Source: a virus
DNA: 46,039 bases
Strand: one strand, 5' to 3'
Virus record (IMG/VR): IMGVR_UViG_3300030117_002597
Span: 1 to 46,039 of that record
Below the pieces are notes generated by a model. That model worked only from the letters and a program-made list of their open reading frames with translations, ran no database searches and was not told where the DNA came from. Below are positions 8,825 through 17,612 of the stretch, in pieces (positions within the stretch are counted from its first letter, which is position 1; the number at the start of each line of letters is the position of its first letter). The translations under genes were made by a program, and so were the position numbers.

Positions 8825-9766
8825 TTAGCTTGAACCTGGTGAACCCCAGATACCTAGCGGATCAGATACTCCAAATGAATATCTTTCTCTAGCTTTGTAT
8901 CTTACGTTTCCAGTGTCAAAGTCTCCGTCCATGCTAGTCACCATTGGTGCTCTAACAAAATGCTTCATGCCATCAGGCACATCAGTGATTAAGAAGAAAG
9001 CATTAGTATCAGTTAAATAATGATTAACTGCATAGCCTTCTGGTATAACACCATTGTTTCTGATTGCATTGACATCGTTATCAGCAGAACTTGGCTTGTA
9101 TTCACTCTCTAATAGTCGAGTTGCTACAAACTGAAGATCAGATGGAACAATTAATTTCTTAGGTCTAGCTGCGATCTTAAGACCTCTTTCATCAGTCCAT
9201 TTACCGATTTGAATTACTGCATCTTCTAAAGATGTTTCATTTAAGTCAGCACCTGTAACTGGTCTGTTAGAGTTCTTGCCGCCATTGACCAATGGGTGTC
9301 CATCTCCACCAGTAACACCATCACCACTTGCTGTAAATAGGTTTACCCCATCTCCAGATTGGAATGAATTACTGAAGCCGTTATTTAACGGATAAGCTGA
9401 TTTGACTTGCTTTGTGTAAGCCATAGCTCTTGCTAAAGCTTTTGTGTATCTAGCAGATAATGAAACATAAAGATTATCTTCCATCGCCTCCTCAGTAACA
9501 CTAAAGCCTAAAGCAATAGTTTCGTGTGTATAACGAGCAACAAAAGATTCTTGTGCAACATCGTATGATATTGAAGCACCTTCATCTTTTACTGGAGCTG
9601 CACCAAATCCTGAAAGTTTTAGTTCCTCTTCAAATGATCTATCAGAGTTTTCGCTTGCATAGATTTGTTCATGCTCATTTTCGTAATTATTGTACTCTTC
9701 TCCAAACAGTGCATTAAGTCCTGGAAGGAGTTGTTTTAATTCGTTAGCTCTTGAAATAGCTGCCAT
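8825..9766 (-). CDS. Major capsid protein, HK97 fold (Mu gpT-like family)
   Basis: This 313-residue protein has the layout of a Mu gpT-like HK97-fold capsid protein. A helical N-terminus contains LLPGLNALFGEEYNNY, the spine-helix region has HETIALGFSVTEEAMEDN and ARYTKALARAMAYTK, then comes the loop DGHPLVNGG. The P-domain segment KLIVPSDLQFVATRLL is followed by the C-terminal strand segment RYSFGVSDPLGIWG. The size is usual for the family. It is preceded by the decoration gene and scaffold gene, the usual order. A terminator follows immediately and a weaker one lies upstream at 10384, so capsid and decoration genes may be expressed as a separate abundant unit. Confidence 0.9.
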   Translation of the reverse strand: MAAISRANELKQLLPGLNALFGEEYNNYENEHEQIYASENSDRSFEEELKLSGFGAAPVKDEGASISYDVAQESFVARYTHETIALGFSVTEEAMEDNLYVSLSARYTKALARAMAYTKQVKSAYPLNNGFSNSFQSGDGVNLFTASGDGVTGGDGHPLVNGGKNSNRPVTGADLNETSLEDAVIQIGKWTDERGLKIAARPKKLIVPSDLQFVATRLLESEYKPSSADNDVNAIRNNGVIPEGYAVNHYLTDTNAFFLITDVPDGMKHFVRAPMVTSMDGDFDTGNVRYKARERYSFGVSDPLGIWGSPGSS

Positions 9767-9778
9767 AATATTCTCCTA

Positions 9779-10366
9779 TTAACCTATACCTGTTGTGTTT
9801 AATAATTGATGTCCTACATTGAACATCACTAATACGTCAGTGTAGCTATCGCCAATTTCACTATCTGGACCTTCGACAAAGTCAACGATCTTTAAAGGTA
9901 GTGTATTGGTAGTAGCTGCTGTACTTCCGTCTACTGCGTTTTTGCTCACACCTATTGAAGTTGATCCTGCAGTTTGCACAACAGCGACATTCTTTCCAAG
10001 ATCATCTTGGGAAAGAGATTCGTCTGATTGCATTTGCATGACCAAGAATGGGTCTGACGCAACATAAGCCACAATGTCACTCGCTGCTGTTGAAGCAGGG
10101 AATTGATTGTTTGTCGTAAATTGACCTGTTGATGGATCAGTATAGGAACATCCTAAGAATACACCAATAGGTGTACAAGCAGTAGTTCCAGTATCTTTTT
10201 GTATTGTAGTATTTGGATTATCATCCGCCCACTTTACAAAGTCTCCATAAAATATAGCAGTACCATAAGCACTTTTAATTTTATAGTGTGTGACTTTTGC
10301 ATTATACGCACAAGACACTAATGATCCAACAGGTCTAGCTCCCATAGGAGCTGCTGATGAAGCCAT
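9779..10366 (-). CDS. Probable capsid decoration protein
   Basis: This 195-residue, beta-rich protein starts MASSAAPMGARPVGSLVSCA and contains GVFLGCSYTDPSTGQ. Its position directly upstream of the major capsid gene, 12 nt apart, is that of head decoration or stabilisation proteins. A strong Shine-Dalgarno (GGAGGAAG) precedes the ATG, fitting high expression. No sequence motif proves the function. Confidence 0.5.
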   Translation of the reverse strand: MASSAAPMGARPVGSLVSCAYNAKVTHYKIKSAYGTAIFYGDFVKWADDNPNTTIQKDTGTTACTPIGVFLGCSYTDPSTGQFTTNNQFPASTAASDIVAYVASDPFLVMQMQSDESLSQDDLGKNVAVVQTAGSTSIGVSKNAVDGSTAATTNTLPLKIVDFVEGPDSEIGDSYTDVLVMFNVGHQLLNTTGIG

Positions 10367-10383
10367 AGCTTCCTCCTTCTGTT

Positions 10384-10408
10384 AAATAAAAATTGTTAAT
10401 CTAACAAG
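10384..10408 (-). terminator. Weak rho-independent terminator upstream of decoration/capsid genes
   Basis: On the minus strand TTGTTA-GAT-TAACAA (10393-10407) forms a 6-bp stem with a 3-nt loop and is followed by TTTTTATTT. It directly follows the 172-residue gene. The AT-only stem makes it weak, so it may only reduce readthrough. Confidence 0.4.
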
Positions 10409-10409
10409 A

Positions 10410-10928
10410 CTAAGAATCTTTACCAAAGGTTGTTTTTGATTTTCTTTCAAAAACTTGTTTGGTAGCCATTCTAGAATCTTGATCCTTAAAATATACGTTA
10501 TCTACAGATTCCATTTGATTTTTTGCCACATCTTGAAAATATGCGTCTCTGGCTTCCGCCCTCTCTTTTGGCATCTTACATAACAATTGTCCACCAATTT
10601 CTAAATTTCCTTTATCCGCCCATTCAGATTTATAGTCCATCATATGAATATGTAATTCAGGATGATCCTCTGCTCTGCATGGTTGCCAACCTTCTCTGAA
10701 TTTTTTAGAAACATTAGGATTATCAGTGTTACCTAATAAACTTGTTCTAATCCATCTAAAAACCCATCCTGGTTGTGGATCAGGGTTTGGTAAATTGGAA
10801 GGATTCTCCCAACTTTCTACACGTTGAGTAACCTCTCGGTCTTCTGAACCCCTAGGGGTACGCACTGGTTCTGTTGTTTCAGTTTCTGCTACAACAGCTT
10901 CTTCGTTTATTTTTACTTCTTCTGTCAT
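10410..10928 (-). CDS. Conserved protein of the capsid module, unknown function
   Basis: This 172-residue protein has an acidic N-terminus (residues 1-35) and a conserved-looking middle with PGWVFRWIRTSLLGNTDNPN and FREGWQPCRAEDHPE. Proteins with this WxFRWIR pattern accompany capsid genes in marine podoviruses, but no role is established. The gene starts at the stop codon of the scaffold gene (one-base overlap), so they are coupled. It might be an accessory scaffold or minor head protein. Confidence 0.55.
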   Translation of the reverse strand: MTEEVKINEEAVVAETETTEPVRTPRGSEDREVTQRVESWENPSNLPNPDPQPGWVFRWIRTSLLGNTDNPNVSKKFREGWQPCRAEDHPELHIHMMDYKSEWADKGNLEIGGQLLCKMPKERAEARDAYFQDVAKNQMESVDNVYFKDQDSRMATKQVFERKSKTTFGKDS

Positions 10929-11977
10929 TATGATTCCTTAAGTAATTGTTTTGCGTATTGCTCAGGCGATATACCAAGTTGACGTGCTAATTTCACTTGC
11001 GTCTGAGTTAAACGTACATTGCGAGGATTTTTGTTAGCTCCACTGTTCCTCGTTGCGGGAGCTACGACATTCGATGGTTGTCGTTTTTCTTCTTCTATCT
11101 GCACCTCTCCTCCAGCTTCCGCTTGTTGAGGTACACCAAAAAAACTTGGAAATTGTTCTTTCATGGCTTCGTCTACTTTGCCATAATATTGTTCTGCTTG
11201 TCCTACTGGATCAACACCTTCTGCTTGCAACTTTTGATCGACATACATTGCAAAAGATGTCATCTCTCTGTGTACAGGTTCACTGCCCATAAACCAAGGA
11301 TTCTTATTTGCCCAGTCTTTCATTGCTGGGTCTGGTTCTGGAATTTGCGATTGAACTTGTGCAGCTTGTGCTGCTTGTGCTTGCATTGCTCTAGCATATC
11401 CAGGTGCTTGTTGTTCAGCTAAGGTAGCTTTAGATAACTCTTCTTGAGCCAGTGCCATTGCATCTGCATCACCCTCATCGTAAGCTTTCTTAAACTTCTC
11501 TTGTGCACTTACCTTAGCAAACTGAGCATTAGCTACTGCGTGCTGGTTAAGAGCTTGACCACCTTGATTTATTAACTGAGATAATTTTTGATTTTCAGCC
11601 ATGACAGATTTTAATCTATTAACTGCTTCAGATGATTCTCTTTTAGCTGCTTCTTTTGCTCTACGTTCTTCGTGATACTCGTATTTAATTTGATTAATAC
11701 GATCTCCTGCTCTTTTGCTTATGTCTGATATTTCTTTATCAACAGCATCATTATCTACAGGCTCATCTTTAGTTTCTTGTTTTGGTGCCCTTCTATCTTC
11801 TTCAGGAACATCATTAACTACTTCAACAGCAAGATCATCTGATCCTTTACTATCTTCTTTAGTTATTTCAGTTTTTACACCAAAAAATTTATCTTCCATT
11901 GACTGAGGTTTTAATTTACCATCAGCATCTGCTTCAAATGAAGTCTCGATAGAGGTTTCTATTTGTTGATCACTCAT
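10928..11977 (-). CDS. Capsid scaffolding protein
   Basis: This 349-residue protein is highly charged. Its middle is predicted to be a long coiled coil, from about residue 85 (DISKRAGDRINQIKYEYHEE) to residue 205, followed by a Gln/Ala-rich stretch. The C-terminus is basic (RNVRLTQTQVKLARQLGISP, then EQYAKQL), as in scaffolds whose C-terminal helix-turn-helix binds the capsid protein. Composition, length and position between portal and capsid genes fit a scaffold that drives procapsid assembly and is then removed. Confidence 0.75.
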   Translation of the reverse strand: MSDQQIETSIETSFEADADGKLKPQSMEDKFFGVKTEITKEDSKGSDDLAVEVVNDVPEEDRRAPKQETKDEPVDNDAVDKEISDISKRAGDRINQIKYEYHEERRAKEAAKRESSEAVNRLKSVMAENQKLSQLINQGGQALNQHAVANAQFAKVSAQEKFKKAYDEGDADAMALAQEELSKATLAEQQAPGYARAMQAQAAQAAQVQSQIPEPDPAMKDWANKNPWFMGSEPVHREMTSFAMYVDQKLQAEGVDPVGQAEQYYGKVDEAMKEQFPSFFGVPQQAEAGGEVQIEEEKRQPSNVVAPATRNSGANKNPRNVRLTQTQVKLARQLGISPEQYAKQLLKES

Positions 11978-12366
11978 GCTCTTACTACTCCTGTTGGGTC
12001 TTCAACTACTGCTTCCACAGTATCATCGTTTATTAAACGAAACTCTTGTCCATACATTTTCATGCGAGTACCTGAATAAGCTCTAAATATTACCCAATCA
12101 CCTACTTCACACCAAGGCTTAGTAAATCTATTTGCATCTTTATAACAATCAGGACCAAGCTTAAGAACATATCCGCATATGTTGCTTACCTCTTCATCTT
12201 TAATTGTTTGATTTGCTTTAAGAATACCACCATCAGTTTTTTCTTCTGCTTGTGGCATAGCTACTAGAATTTTCCAGCCTTGTGGGTCAGGTAACTGACT
12301 TTTAGCTTTTTCATCAACCTTCGGCTCTTTGAAGCTTTTAGGTTTCTTTATTTCTTCTTTACTCAT
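11974..12366 (-). CDS. GroES-like co-chaperonin
   Basis: This 130-residue protein carries a cpn10 fold: GWKILVAMPQAEEKTDGGIL, then the turn CGYVLKLGPDCYKD, and the core GDWVIFRAYSGTRMKMYGQE with RLINDDTVEAVV. An N-terminal Lys-rich extension of about 30 residues is added. By analogy with T4 gp31 and other phage GroES homologues, it would pair with the host GroEL to fold the capsid protein. The mobile loop region seems to be around KTDGGILKANQT. The ATG at 12366 is preferred to an upstream GTG, although neither has a good Shine-Dalgarno. Its 3' end overlaps the scaffold start by 4 nt. Confidence 0.8.
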   Translation of the reverse strand: MSKEEIKKPKSFKEPKVDEKAKSQLPDPQGWKILVAMPQAEEKTDGGILKANQTIKDEEVSNICGYVLKLGPDCYKDANRFTKPWCEVGDWVIFRAYSGTRMKMYGQEFRLINDDTVEAVVEDPTGVVRA

Positions 12367-12394
12367 AATTTGCACAACTTAAGGAGTTGAGTTC

Positions 12395-12598
12395 CTATTC
12401 CCGTGTATGTTGTTCTATCCAGTCCAACATCTCACGTTCTGCGAGAGCCAAGCCCTCTATTATGCCGCAGATTCTTTTGTACTCTGGGTAATCTTTTATA
12501 CTACCTGTCGCAACATGATCTGCGTGTTCGTTCATGACATCTCTGATTCTAATCTTTAACCACTCAGAAAGTGATTGCTCATTGATATCATTTGACAT
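12395..12598 (-). CDS. Small acidic helical protein
   Basis: This 67-residue protein (MSNDINEQSLSEWLKIRIRD) is helical and amphipathic throughout, ending in ALAEREMLDWIEQHTRE. Its start lies right at the portal gene's stop codon, so translation is probably coupled. Similar small genes follow portals in related phages, but no function is known to me. Confidence 0.55.
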   Translation of the reverse strand: MSNDINEQSLSEWLKIRIRDVMNEHADHVATGSIKDYPEYKRICGIIEGLALAEREMLDWIEQHTRE

Positions 12599-12599
12599 A

Positions 12600-15089
12600 C
12601 TAATTGATATCTTTAACTATATCCTTAGCCATGTCAAGCCCTAATTGAAAATCTTCTTTTGCTTGCTTTTTGCTTTCTTTTTCTTCATCTAGCATATCGC
12701 TAGCAATTTTTTGTCCTACTTCCATACCAGCTATTTGTGTTTCAACTGATAGCTTATCTTTTTCAACTTCAATTTTTTCTTGTTCAAGAATCTGTTGAGC
12801 TTGTTGCTTCTGTGCAGCCAGAGTAAATCTTGCTTGATCACCCATAGCTTTTCTTTGTACCTCAGCTTCTTTAGCTGCAACTTCTCTTTCTTTCATCATG
12901 ATAAGAGGGTCTTGTTGTTGTTCAGCTATTCTTTGCTGTTCTGCTTGCATTCTAGCTTTTTCAGTTACTCTTCCTGCAGCTTCTGCAACTAGATCAGATA
13001 TACGTTTCTCTACATCTGCTGGTAAAGGTTCACCTAATGGTGGTAACTCTATACCAAGTTCTTCTTGTACTTGATCTCTAAACTTCATTGTTAAATGATC
13101 ATTAACGTATGAAGATGCTGCTGCCATAATCGCTGGTCCTGTAGGAGACTGTTCTAGTAATCCCATAATCTCTGGATTGTCTTGTGCTGCTGCAACAGTT
13201 TGTATATGTGCATCGTGATCTTGGAACTCAAATGCTTTTACAGGAATATTATTAATTAAGTTCTGTACAGCACTGACAGGATCAACTGGCATCACTTCTC
13301 CTTCTTCAGGAATTATATTATCAACATCAGGAATACCTAACACTTCTAACATCTGTCTATGCAGTTCTTGCATATTGTACATTTCAGGTGAAGCCTGTGC
13401 TAATTGCATAGCAGCTTGATACTGCATAATCCTTTGTGCCATAGTTGCAGCATTAGGATCAGACACTGGAATTACATCTACTCTTGCATCAAAGTCAGAT
13501 GCTTTAATTTGTTCCTCTTCCCCTGTGTCATATGGATAACTTGGATTACCAAAGTCTTGAATAATATTTACCAAGATATCAAATTCTTTTTTCATAGATG
13601 CGTGTAGTCTTGCTTGTACTGCACTCATCACTTTCATGTTTCTTTCTAATAAAGCTAGAGTTGTTCCAACTGGTGCCTGACTATTCATGTCACTTACCTT
13701 CATGTCAGAAATACTAGCAAACCTTCTTCCCTCTTCCACTATGTTTTGTAATAGCTGATAAAGAGTTGGGGAAGGTTCTTTATAGGGCAGGAAGGTTATA
13801 TTATCTCTAATAGCACCACCTGGAACATCAACATCCCTAAACTCTCCTGGCATGATTGGGGTATCATCACCTTTGATTCTAAGACCTCTGGCTTTTAACC
13901 CACCAGGAAGATTAGACAATGTACCTGCATCTACTAACTGTCTTAATAAACTTGTAGCTGATTTTGCTAATCCACCTATCATATGGATTAAACCAAAACC
14001 ATAAAACCCTATGCCTGGTAAATACTGATAGTGCACAAAGTGTGATCTTCTTTTCTTCTGTGGATCATCTTCGTAATAGTTTCTGCGAATACTTAGAATC
14101 ATACCGCTAGGGTAGTCTAAGGTTACAACATAAGGTAACTGAATACCTGTAGGCTCGCCATCTTTAACATCTTCAAACCCTGGCAAATCTAAATTAACTT
14201 GCATCTCTAATAGAGTATGCCTTTGATCAAATTTATCTTGTTCGCTTTCACCACTCAGCTCATCGTACTTTTCTCTTATATCTGAAAAAGTATTTGGTGC
14301 ATCACTTAATTCTATGTCTCTATAGAAACCACTTACCTGCATCTTACGTATTTCATTAAAAGACTTACGCATTACATGAGTAGCTCTTTCGCAAGTCTCT
14401 AAATCACTAGCACCATAGTTAACTACTACATCTTCTGATGGTACAAAGATTCCGCTTGGTCTATCTAGACTAGGGTCATAGTAAACCTTTCTGAAAGCAG
14501 AACCTGCTAGAGGTAAAGAAAACAATAGCTTTTCTGTTTCTGTTCTGTACTCAGACATCTCATGAGTTAAAAGATAATTCATATAGTCTTGTACTCTTTG
14601 AGACTGTTTCTCTTTGTCGCTGGTCATCTTGCCAACTATCTTTGTCTTTACTGGTCCTTGTGCTGGAAATATTTCTGATATTGCTTGTGACTGAAATCTA
14701 ATAACTGCTTCACTTAACATTGGGTGAAACACACCACAAGCTCCATTCCAAGGCTGTGTTCTTTCTTCTATCTTTAAACCTAGTTGATCTAATCCTTTAG
14801 TATAGGTTTCTTCCCACTCTTTACGAGAATCTTTGTCCATGTTGTACGCAGATATTAATTCAGAACCTATCTTCTCTAAGTCTGCTTCATCAATAATCTC
14901 TGCCAGATTGCTGTTAAATTCAGCATCTGGTTTATCTTCTTGTGGGTCAAAGTCTATAATCATGCCACCATCATCAGTTTCAATTGCTACTGATTCTGGG
15001 TTTTCTATTGCAATACTTATATCGTCTGTCTGTGGTTCTTGTTCTATTAAACCTTCTACTGGTGTAGCTGGTGTTCTTTCAATTGCCAA
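12600..15089 (-). CDS. Portal protein
   Basis: This 829-residue protein forms the dodecameric ring at the capsid vertex through which DNA enters and leaves. Typical portal segments are visible: LIEQEPQTDDI acidic N-terminus, IEERTQPWNGACGVFHPMLS, then AISEIFPAQGPVKTKIVG, and the clip and stem region GIGFYGFGLIHMIGGLAK. Further segments are GTLSNLPGGLKARGLRIKGD and the wing segment ISDMKVSDMNSQAPVGTTLA. The last 150 residues are a long Gln/Glu/Lys/Ala coiled coil, probably the barrel that extends into the head. The start is a TTG with GGAG 6-7 nt upstream, and that Shine-Dalgarno overlaps the TerL stop. Length is typical of P22-like and marine podovirus portals. Confidence 0.9.
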   Translation of the reverse strand: MAIERTPATPVEGLIEQEPQTDDISIAIENPESVAIETDDGGMIIDFDPQEDKPDAEFNSNLAEIIDEADLEKIGSELISAYNMDKDSRKEWEETYTKGLDQLGLKIEERTQPWNGACGVFHPMLSEAVIRFQSQAISEIFPAQGPVKTKIVGKMTSDKEKQSQRVQDYMNYLLTHEMSEYRTETEKLLFSLPLAGSAFRKVYYDPSLDRPSGIFVPSEDVVVNYGASDLETCERATHVMRKSFNEIRKMQVSGFYRDIELSDAPNTFSDIREKYDELSGESEQDKFDQRHTLLEMQVNLDLPGFEDVKDGEPTGIQLPYVVTLDYPSGMILSIRRNYYEDDPQKKRRSHFVHYQYLPGIGFYGFGLIHMIGGLAKSATSLLRQLVDAGTLSNLPGGLKARGLRIKGDDTPIMPGEFRDVDVPGGAIRDNITFLPYKEPSPTLYQLLQNIVEEGRRFASISDMKVSDMNSQAPVGTTLALLERNMKVMSAVQARLHASMKKEFDILVNIIQDFGNPSYPYDTGEEEQIKASDFDARVDVIPVSDPNAATMAQRIMQYQAAMQLAQASPEMYNMQELHRQMLEVLGIPDVDNIIPEEGEVMPVDPVSAVQNLINNIPVKAFEFQDHDAHIQTVAAAQDNPEIMGLLEQSPTGPAIMAAASSYVNDHLTMKFRDQVQEELGIELPPLGEPLPADVEKRISDLVAEAAGRVTEKARMQAEQQRIAEQQQDPLIMMKEREVAAKEAEVQRKAMGDQARFTLAAQKQQAQQILEQEKIEVEKDKLSVETQIAGMEVGQKIASDMLDEEKESKKQAKEDFQLGLDMAKDIVKDIN

Positions 15090-15098
15090 TTAAATCTC

Positions 15099-16598
15099 CT
15101 AGTAATAATCTGCTGTTTTATTATGTTCTAATGGTTCATCTTCTTCATCAGAATGTAAAGGTACAAATCCACCCTGTCTAAATCTTAACAAAGCTTGCGT
15201 GCTGCTATCAACTAAATCGTCATGTTCCGCATTTGGAAAAGACGCAAACTCTTCTATAACTTCTTCTGCCCATCTTGTTTGAGGTGCCCAAACAACTCCT
15301 GAAGAAAACAAATCAGATACCGCATTAACTCTTGATATCTTATCGTTACCTCTGCTAGGAGTGTACTCTTGTACAGGAATACCCATCTGTCTTAATTCAA
15401 AGATTAATGGCATACCAGCAGCTTTTGCCTCAATAATAAAAGCATCTGGTTTATATGACTTATAACTTTCTAAAGCACGTTTCTTTAATTCAGGAAACTC
15501 TAATCTTTCCTTATGTGCATCAAGTAAAATAATTTGAGGTGCGGTTAGACCACTGCTTTCATCTTCTCTGTAAAAGACACCCCAAGTAGTACAGGCAGAG
15601 TAGTCAGCTCTTTGAGTTTTTAAGAATGCAGTATCCCAAGATTGAATTATAAATTCACATTGAGGAGGTTCTCGTTCTTCCCATTCTTTCCACCACTCTC
15701 TTTTAACAATAGCTCCTTCTTCAGCTGTTGGGTCTTGCTGATACTGAGCCATCCATTTAGAGGTTGGTAGTTCTGCTTTTAAAGCATCTAACTCTTCAAG
15801 CTTCCAAAATTCTGACCAAAGGGGATTACCTGAAGGTAATATAGCTGGAAGCTCAATTACTTCCCACTGGTCGGCACCGCCTCGCTTAACACTTGCATCA
15901 ACTAACTGACCAGTAAGATCACGCTGATGCCATCTTGTCATTACTACTACGATAGAACCTTTGGGTTGTAAACGCTGACGTGGTCCTGATGTGTACCACT
16001 CATAAGTCTTATTAAATACATTCACATCTGCGGAAGCACCTTCCTGTTCAGAATGTGGATCATCGATGATAAGTAGATCAGCACCTTTACCAGTTACTGC
16101 ACCACCTACACCGATAGCGAAGTATTCTCCGCCTTTGTTTGTGTTCCAACGCCCAGCAGCCTTACTGTCAGCCTGCAGACTTACATTTGGGAATAAGTTT
16201 TTGAAATCCTTACTGTTGACTAAATTTCTTACTTTTCTACCAAAACCGACAGCAAGTTCTGCTGTATGGGCTGTCTGGATAATCTTCTTGTCGGGATATC
16301 TTCCTAGAAACCATGCAGGTAAAAGATAGGAAGCGAACTCCGACTTCGTGTGTCTGGGAGGCATATTAATGATCAACCTTTTCAATTCACCATTGGCGAC
16401 CCTTTCAAAAGCCTCAGCCATAATCTCATGATGTTTCCCGTGAATGAAAGCAGACCACATAGAGTTAACGAACTTGAGAAACTTAGCCTCACACGCTTCT
16501 CTGTTCTTTGAATCTTCTAGCTCTCTCAATAAAGAGACTAACTCTTGTTTATCTTCTGCGGATAAACCTTGTAACTTACTCAATACCTGTGTATTCAT
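15099..16598 (-). CDS. terL: Terminase large subunit
   Basis: This 499-residue protein is the packaging motor. The N-terminal ATPase has a Walker A-like PPRHTKSE at residues 80-87 and a Walker B LLIIDDPH near 175-182, followed by TRWHQRDLTG (coupling motif). The C-terminal nuclease has its first catalytic aspartate in IIQSWDTAF (Asp322), a second acidic cluster in AFIIEAKAAG, and a last one in AEHDDLVDSS near residue 463. Length is normal. The ATG has no Shine-Dalgarno. A TATACT box ends 7 nt upstream of it, suggesting a separate, leaderless transcript for this gene. An unusual 463-bp noncoding gap separates it from the small subunit gene. Confidence 0.95.
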   Translation of the reverse strand: MNTQVLSKLQGLSAEDKQELVSLLRELEDSKNREACEAKFLKFVNSMWSAFIHGKHHEIMAEAFERVANGELKRLIINMPPRHTKSEFASYLLPAWFLGRYPDKKIIQTAHTAELAVGFGRKVRNLVNSKDFKNLFPNVSLQADSKAAGRWNTNKGGEYFAIGVGGAVTGKGADLLIIDDPHSEQEGASADVNVFNKTYEWYTSGPRQRLQPKGSIVVVMTRWHQRDLTGQLVDASVKRGGADQWEVIELPAILPSGNPLWSEFWKLEELDALKAELPTSKWMAQYQQDPTAEEGAIVKREWWKEWEEREPPQCEFIIQSWDTAFLKTQRADYSACTTWGVFYREDESSGLTAPQIILLDAHKERLEFPELKKRALESYKSYKPDAFIIEAKAAGMPLIFELRQMGIPVQEYTPSRGNDKISRVNAVSDLFSSGVVWAPQTRWAEEVIEEFASFPNAEHDDLVDSSTQALLRFRQGGFVPLHSDEEDEPLEHNKTADYY

Positions 16599-16605
16599 AA
16601 TATCT

Positions 16606-16611
16606 AGTATA
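16606..16611 (-). promoter_or_regulatory. Candidate -10 box for leaderless terL transcript
   Basis: On the minus strand TATACT is followed by exactly 7 nt and then the terL ATG. Initiation about 7 nt past the box would place +1 at the ATG. No good -35 is visible 16-18 nt upstream, so an activator may be needed. The surrounding inverted and direct repeats fit that idea. Confidence 0.4.
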
Positions 16612-16623
16612 TACCTAATAAGT

Positions 16624-16681
16624 AGGAACTAATTAAAAACTTATGTAGTTCCTATAGTAGGTACCTAACAATAGTAGGTAC
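16624..16681. repeat. Inverted and direct repeats upstream of terL
   Basis: AGGAACTA (16624-16631) is matched by its reverse complement TAGTTCCT (16646-16653). Just beyond, TAGTAGGTAC occurs twice, at 16655-16664 and 16672-16681, 17 bp apart. The 9-mer AGTAGGTAC recurs in inverted orientation at 27259-27267 in another regulatory gap. The layout suggests binding sites for a phage regulator controlling terL. Confidence 0.45.
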
Positions 16682-17040
16682 ATACTTTTTTTTTGGTATA
16701 TTCTAGGTATATCTATCTACAGATTATACAATATTGTACTACTTCACATAAAAAAGCAATATAAAACGTAAAAAAAATTTAGAGGCTTCTAGGGTCCCTT
16801 AGCTCATTCTCTCAAAATAGGGGGTAGGGGGTACAATATACACTGCTTGCAAAATGCAATTACTTAACTAGGTCTATTAAAACTGATAATCGTTTGTGTA
16901 AATCACTATGTATATAAGATATTCGTGCGGGTATGCGATCTAGGGGGGTCGGGGGTTGTTGTTTTCTTCTTTATTAATAGGGTGGTGTTCCTTTTAGCCA
17001 AACACAAGATGTTGTGGTTGCTGGGCTAGGATCGTGATTA
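16682..17040. other. Noncoding gap between terS and terL with G-tracts; candidate packaging site
   Basis: No open reading frame or RNA gene is evident here. Two paired G-tracts stand out in this AT-rich DNA: GGGGGTAGGGGG at 16820-16831 and GGGGGGTCGGGGG at 16943-16955. A 17-bp word, AAACACAAGATGTTGTG, occurs at 17000-17016 and again at 17044-17060. Because packaging sites often lie in or beside terS, a pac or cos site here is plausible but not shown. Confidence 0.35.
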
Positions 17041-17061
17041 AAAAAACACAAGATGTTGTGT
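17041..17061 (-). terminator. Terminator after terS
   Basis: On the minus strand AACACAA-CATC-TTGTGTT (7-bp stem) is followed at once by TTTTT. It lies directly after the terS stop. The hairpin is AT-rich and its sequence is repeated 44 bp further on without an equally good T-run. It would separate terS from terL, in keeping with terL having its own promoter. Confidence 0.55.
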
Positions 17062-17508
17062 TCAGTGCTTAGTCAATAACTGCTCTATTCTTTCTTCCAG
17101 CTCTTGCTCTATCTCTTCGCTGGGTCTTGTCTCTTTTGTTTCTACTACATCTGAAAATAGACTGACAGACTTTCCTAACAATTCTAATGCTCTTACCCTA
17201 GATGCATCGCTATCTGATTCTTGACTTTCCTTGTAGAGCCTATCAAGAACATAATTCTTTGTTCGGAGACTTGAAGCTATTACTGTAGTCTCTTTCTTCT
17301 GCATAGCCTTTTGTATGCTTAGTGCTATCTTAGGGTTAGCTACAAGCTTACTCGCTTCGACTTCTACCCATTTGGGTATCTTACCCGCCTTAGTTAACTC
17401 GACATCGTACACCTTTGCATAAGCTTCTTTATAACTACCCAACTTGCCCTTGATGATTTCATCGACAAAAGCTTGTTGTTTGATCGTGAGTTTGGTGGTC
17501 TCTTTCAT
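17062..17508 (-). CDS. terS: Terminase small subunit
   Basis: This 148-residue protein starts with a helix-turn-helix-like DNA-binding region containing LTIKQQAFVDEIIKGKLGSY and KEAYAKVYDVE, and VEASKLVANPKIALSIQKAM, the pattern of the terminase_2 family. The middle and C-terminus are helical and end in an acidic segment EEIEQELEERIEQLL for oligomerisation or contact with TerL. It recognises the packaging site and activates TerL. The Shine-Dalgarno GGAG is only 1-2 nt from the ATG, an odd spacing. The dispersed motif AACCAGTTAATATT lies immediately upstream (17513-17528). Confidence 0.8.
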   Translation of the reverse strand: MKETTKLTIKQQAFVDEIIKGKLGSYKEAYAKVYDVELTKAGKIPKWVEVEASKLVANPKIALSIQKAMQKKETTVIASSLRTKNYVLDRLYKESQESDSDASRVRALELLGKSVSLFSDVVETKETRPSEEIEQELEERIEQLLTKH

Positions 17509-17584
17509 ACTCCAAATATTAACTGGTTAATCGTATCTTGGGAATGCTCACATACTGCTATCTAATATTATGTGTATCAAAGTG

Positions 17585-17612
17585 TTGTAAATGATGATCA
17601 GTTTGCTATTAT
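17585..17612 (+). promoter_or_regulatory. Candidate promoter of the ribozyme-bearing operon
   Basis: TTGTAA (17585-17590), a 16-bp spacer and TATTAT (17607-17612) resemble a sigma-70 promoter. Transcription would begin near 17619, giving a leader of about 145 nt before the first hammerhead. The leader (17619-17762) contains a possible long-range stem AGAC-TGGTG / CACCA-(4 nt)-GTCT (17710-17764) and no convincing gene. The 3' end of that stem would compete with stem III of the first ribozyme. Confidence 0.45.
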
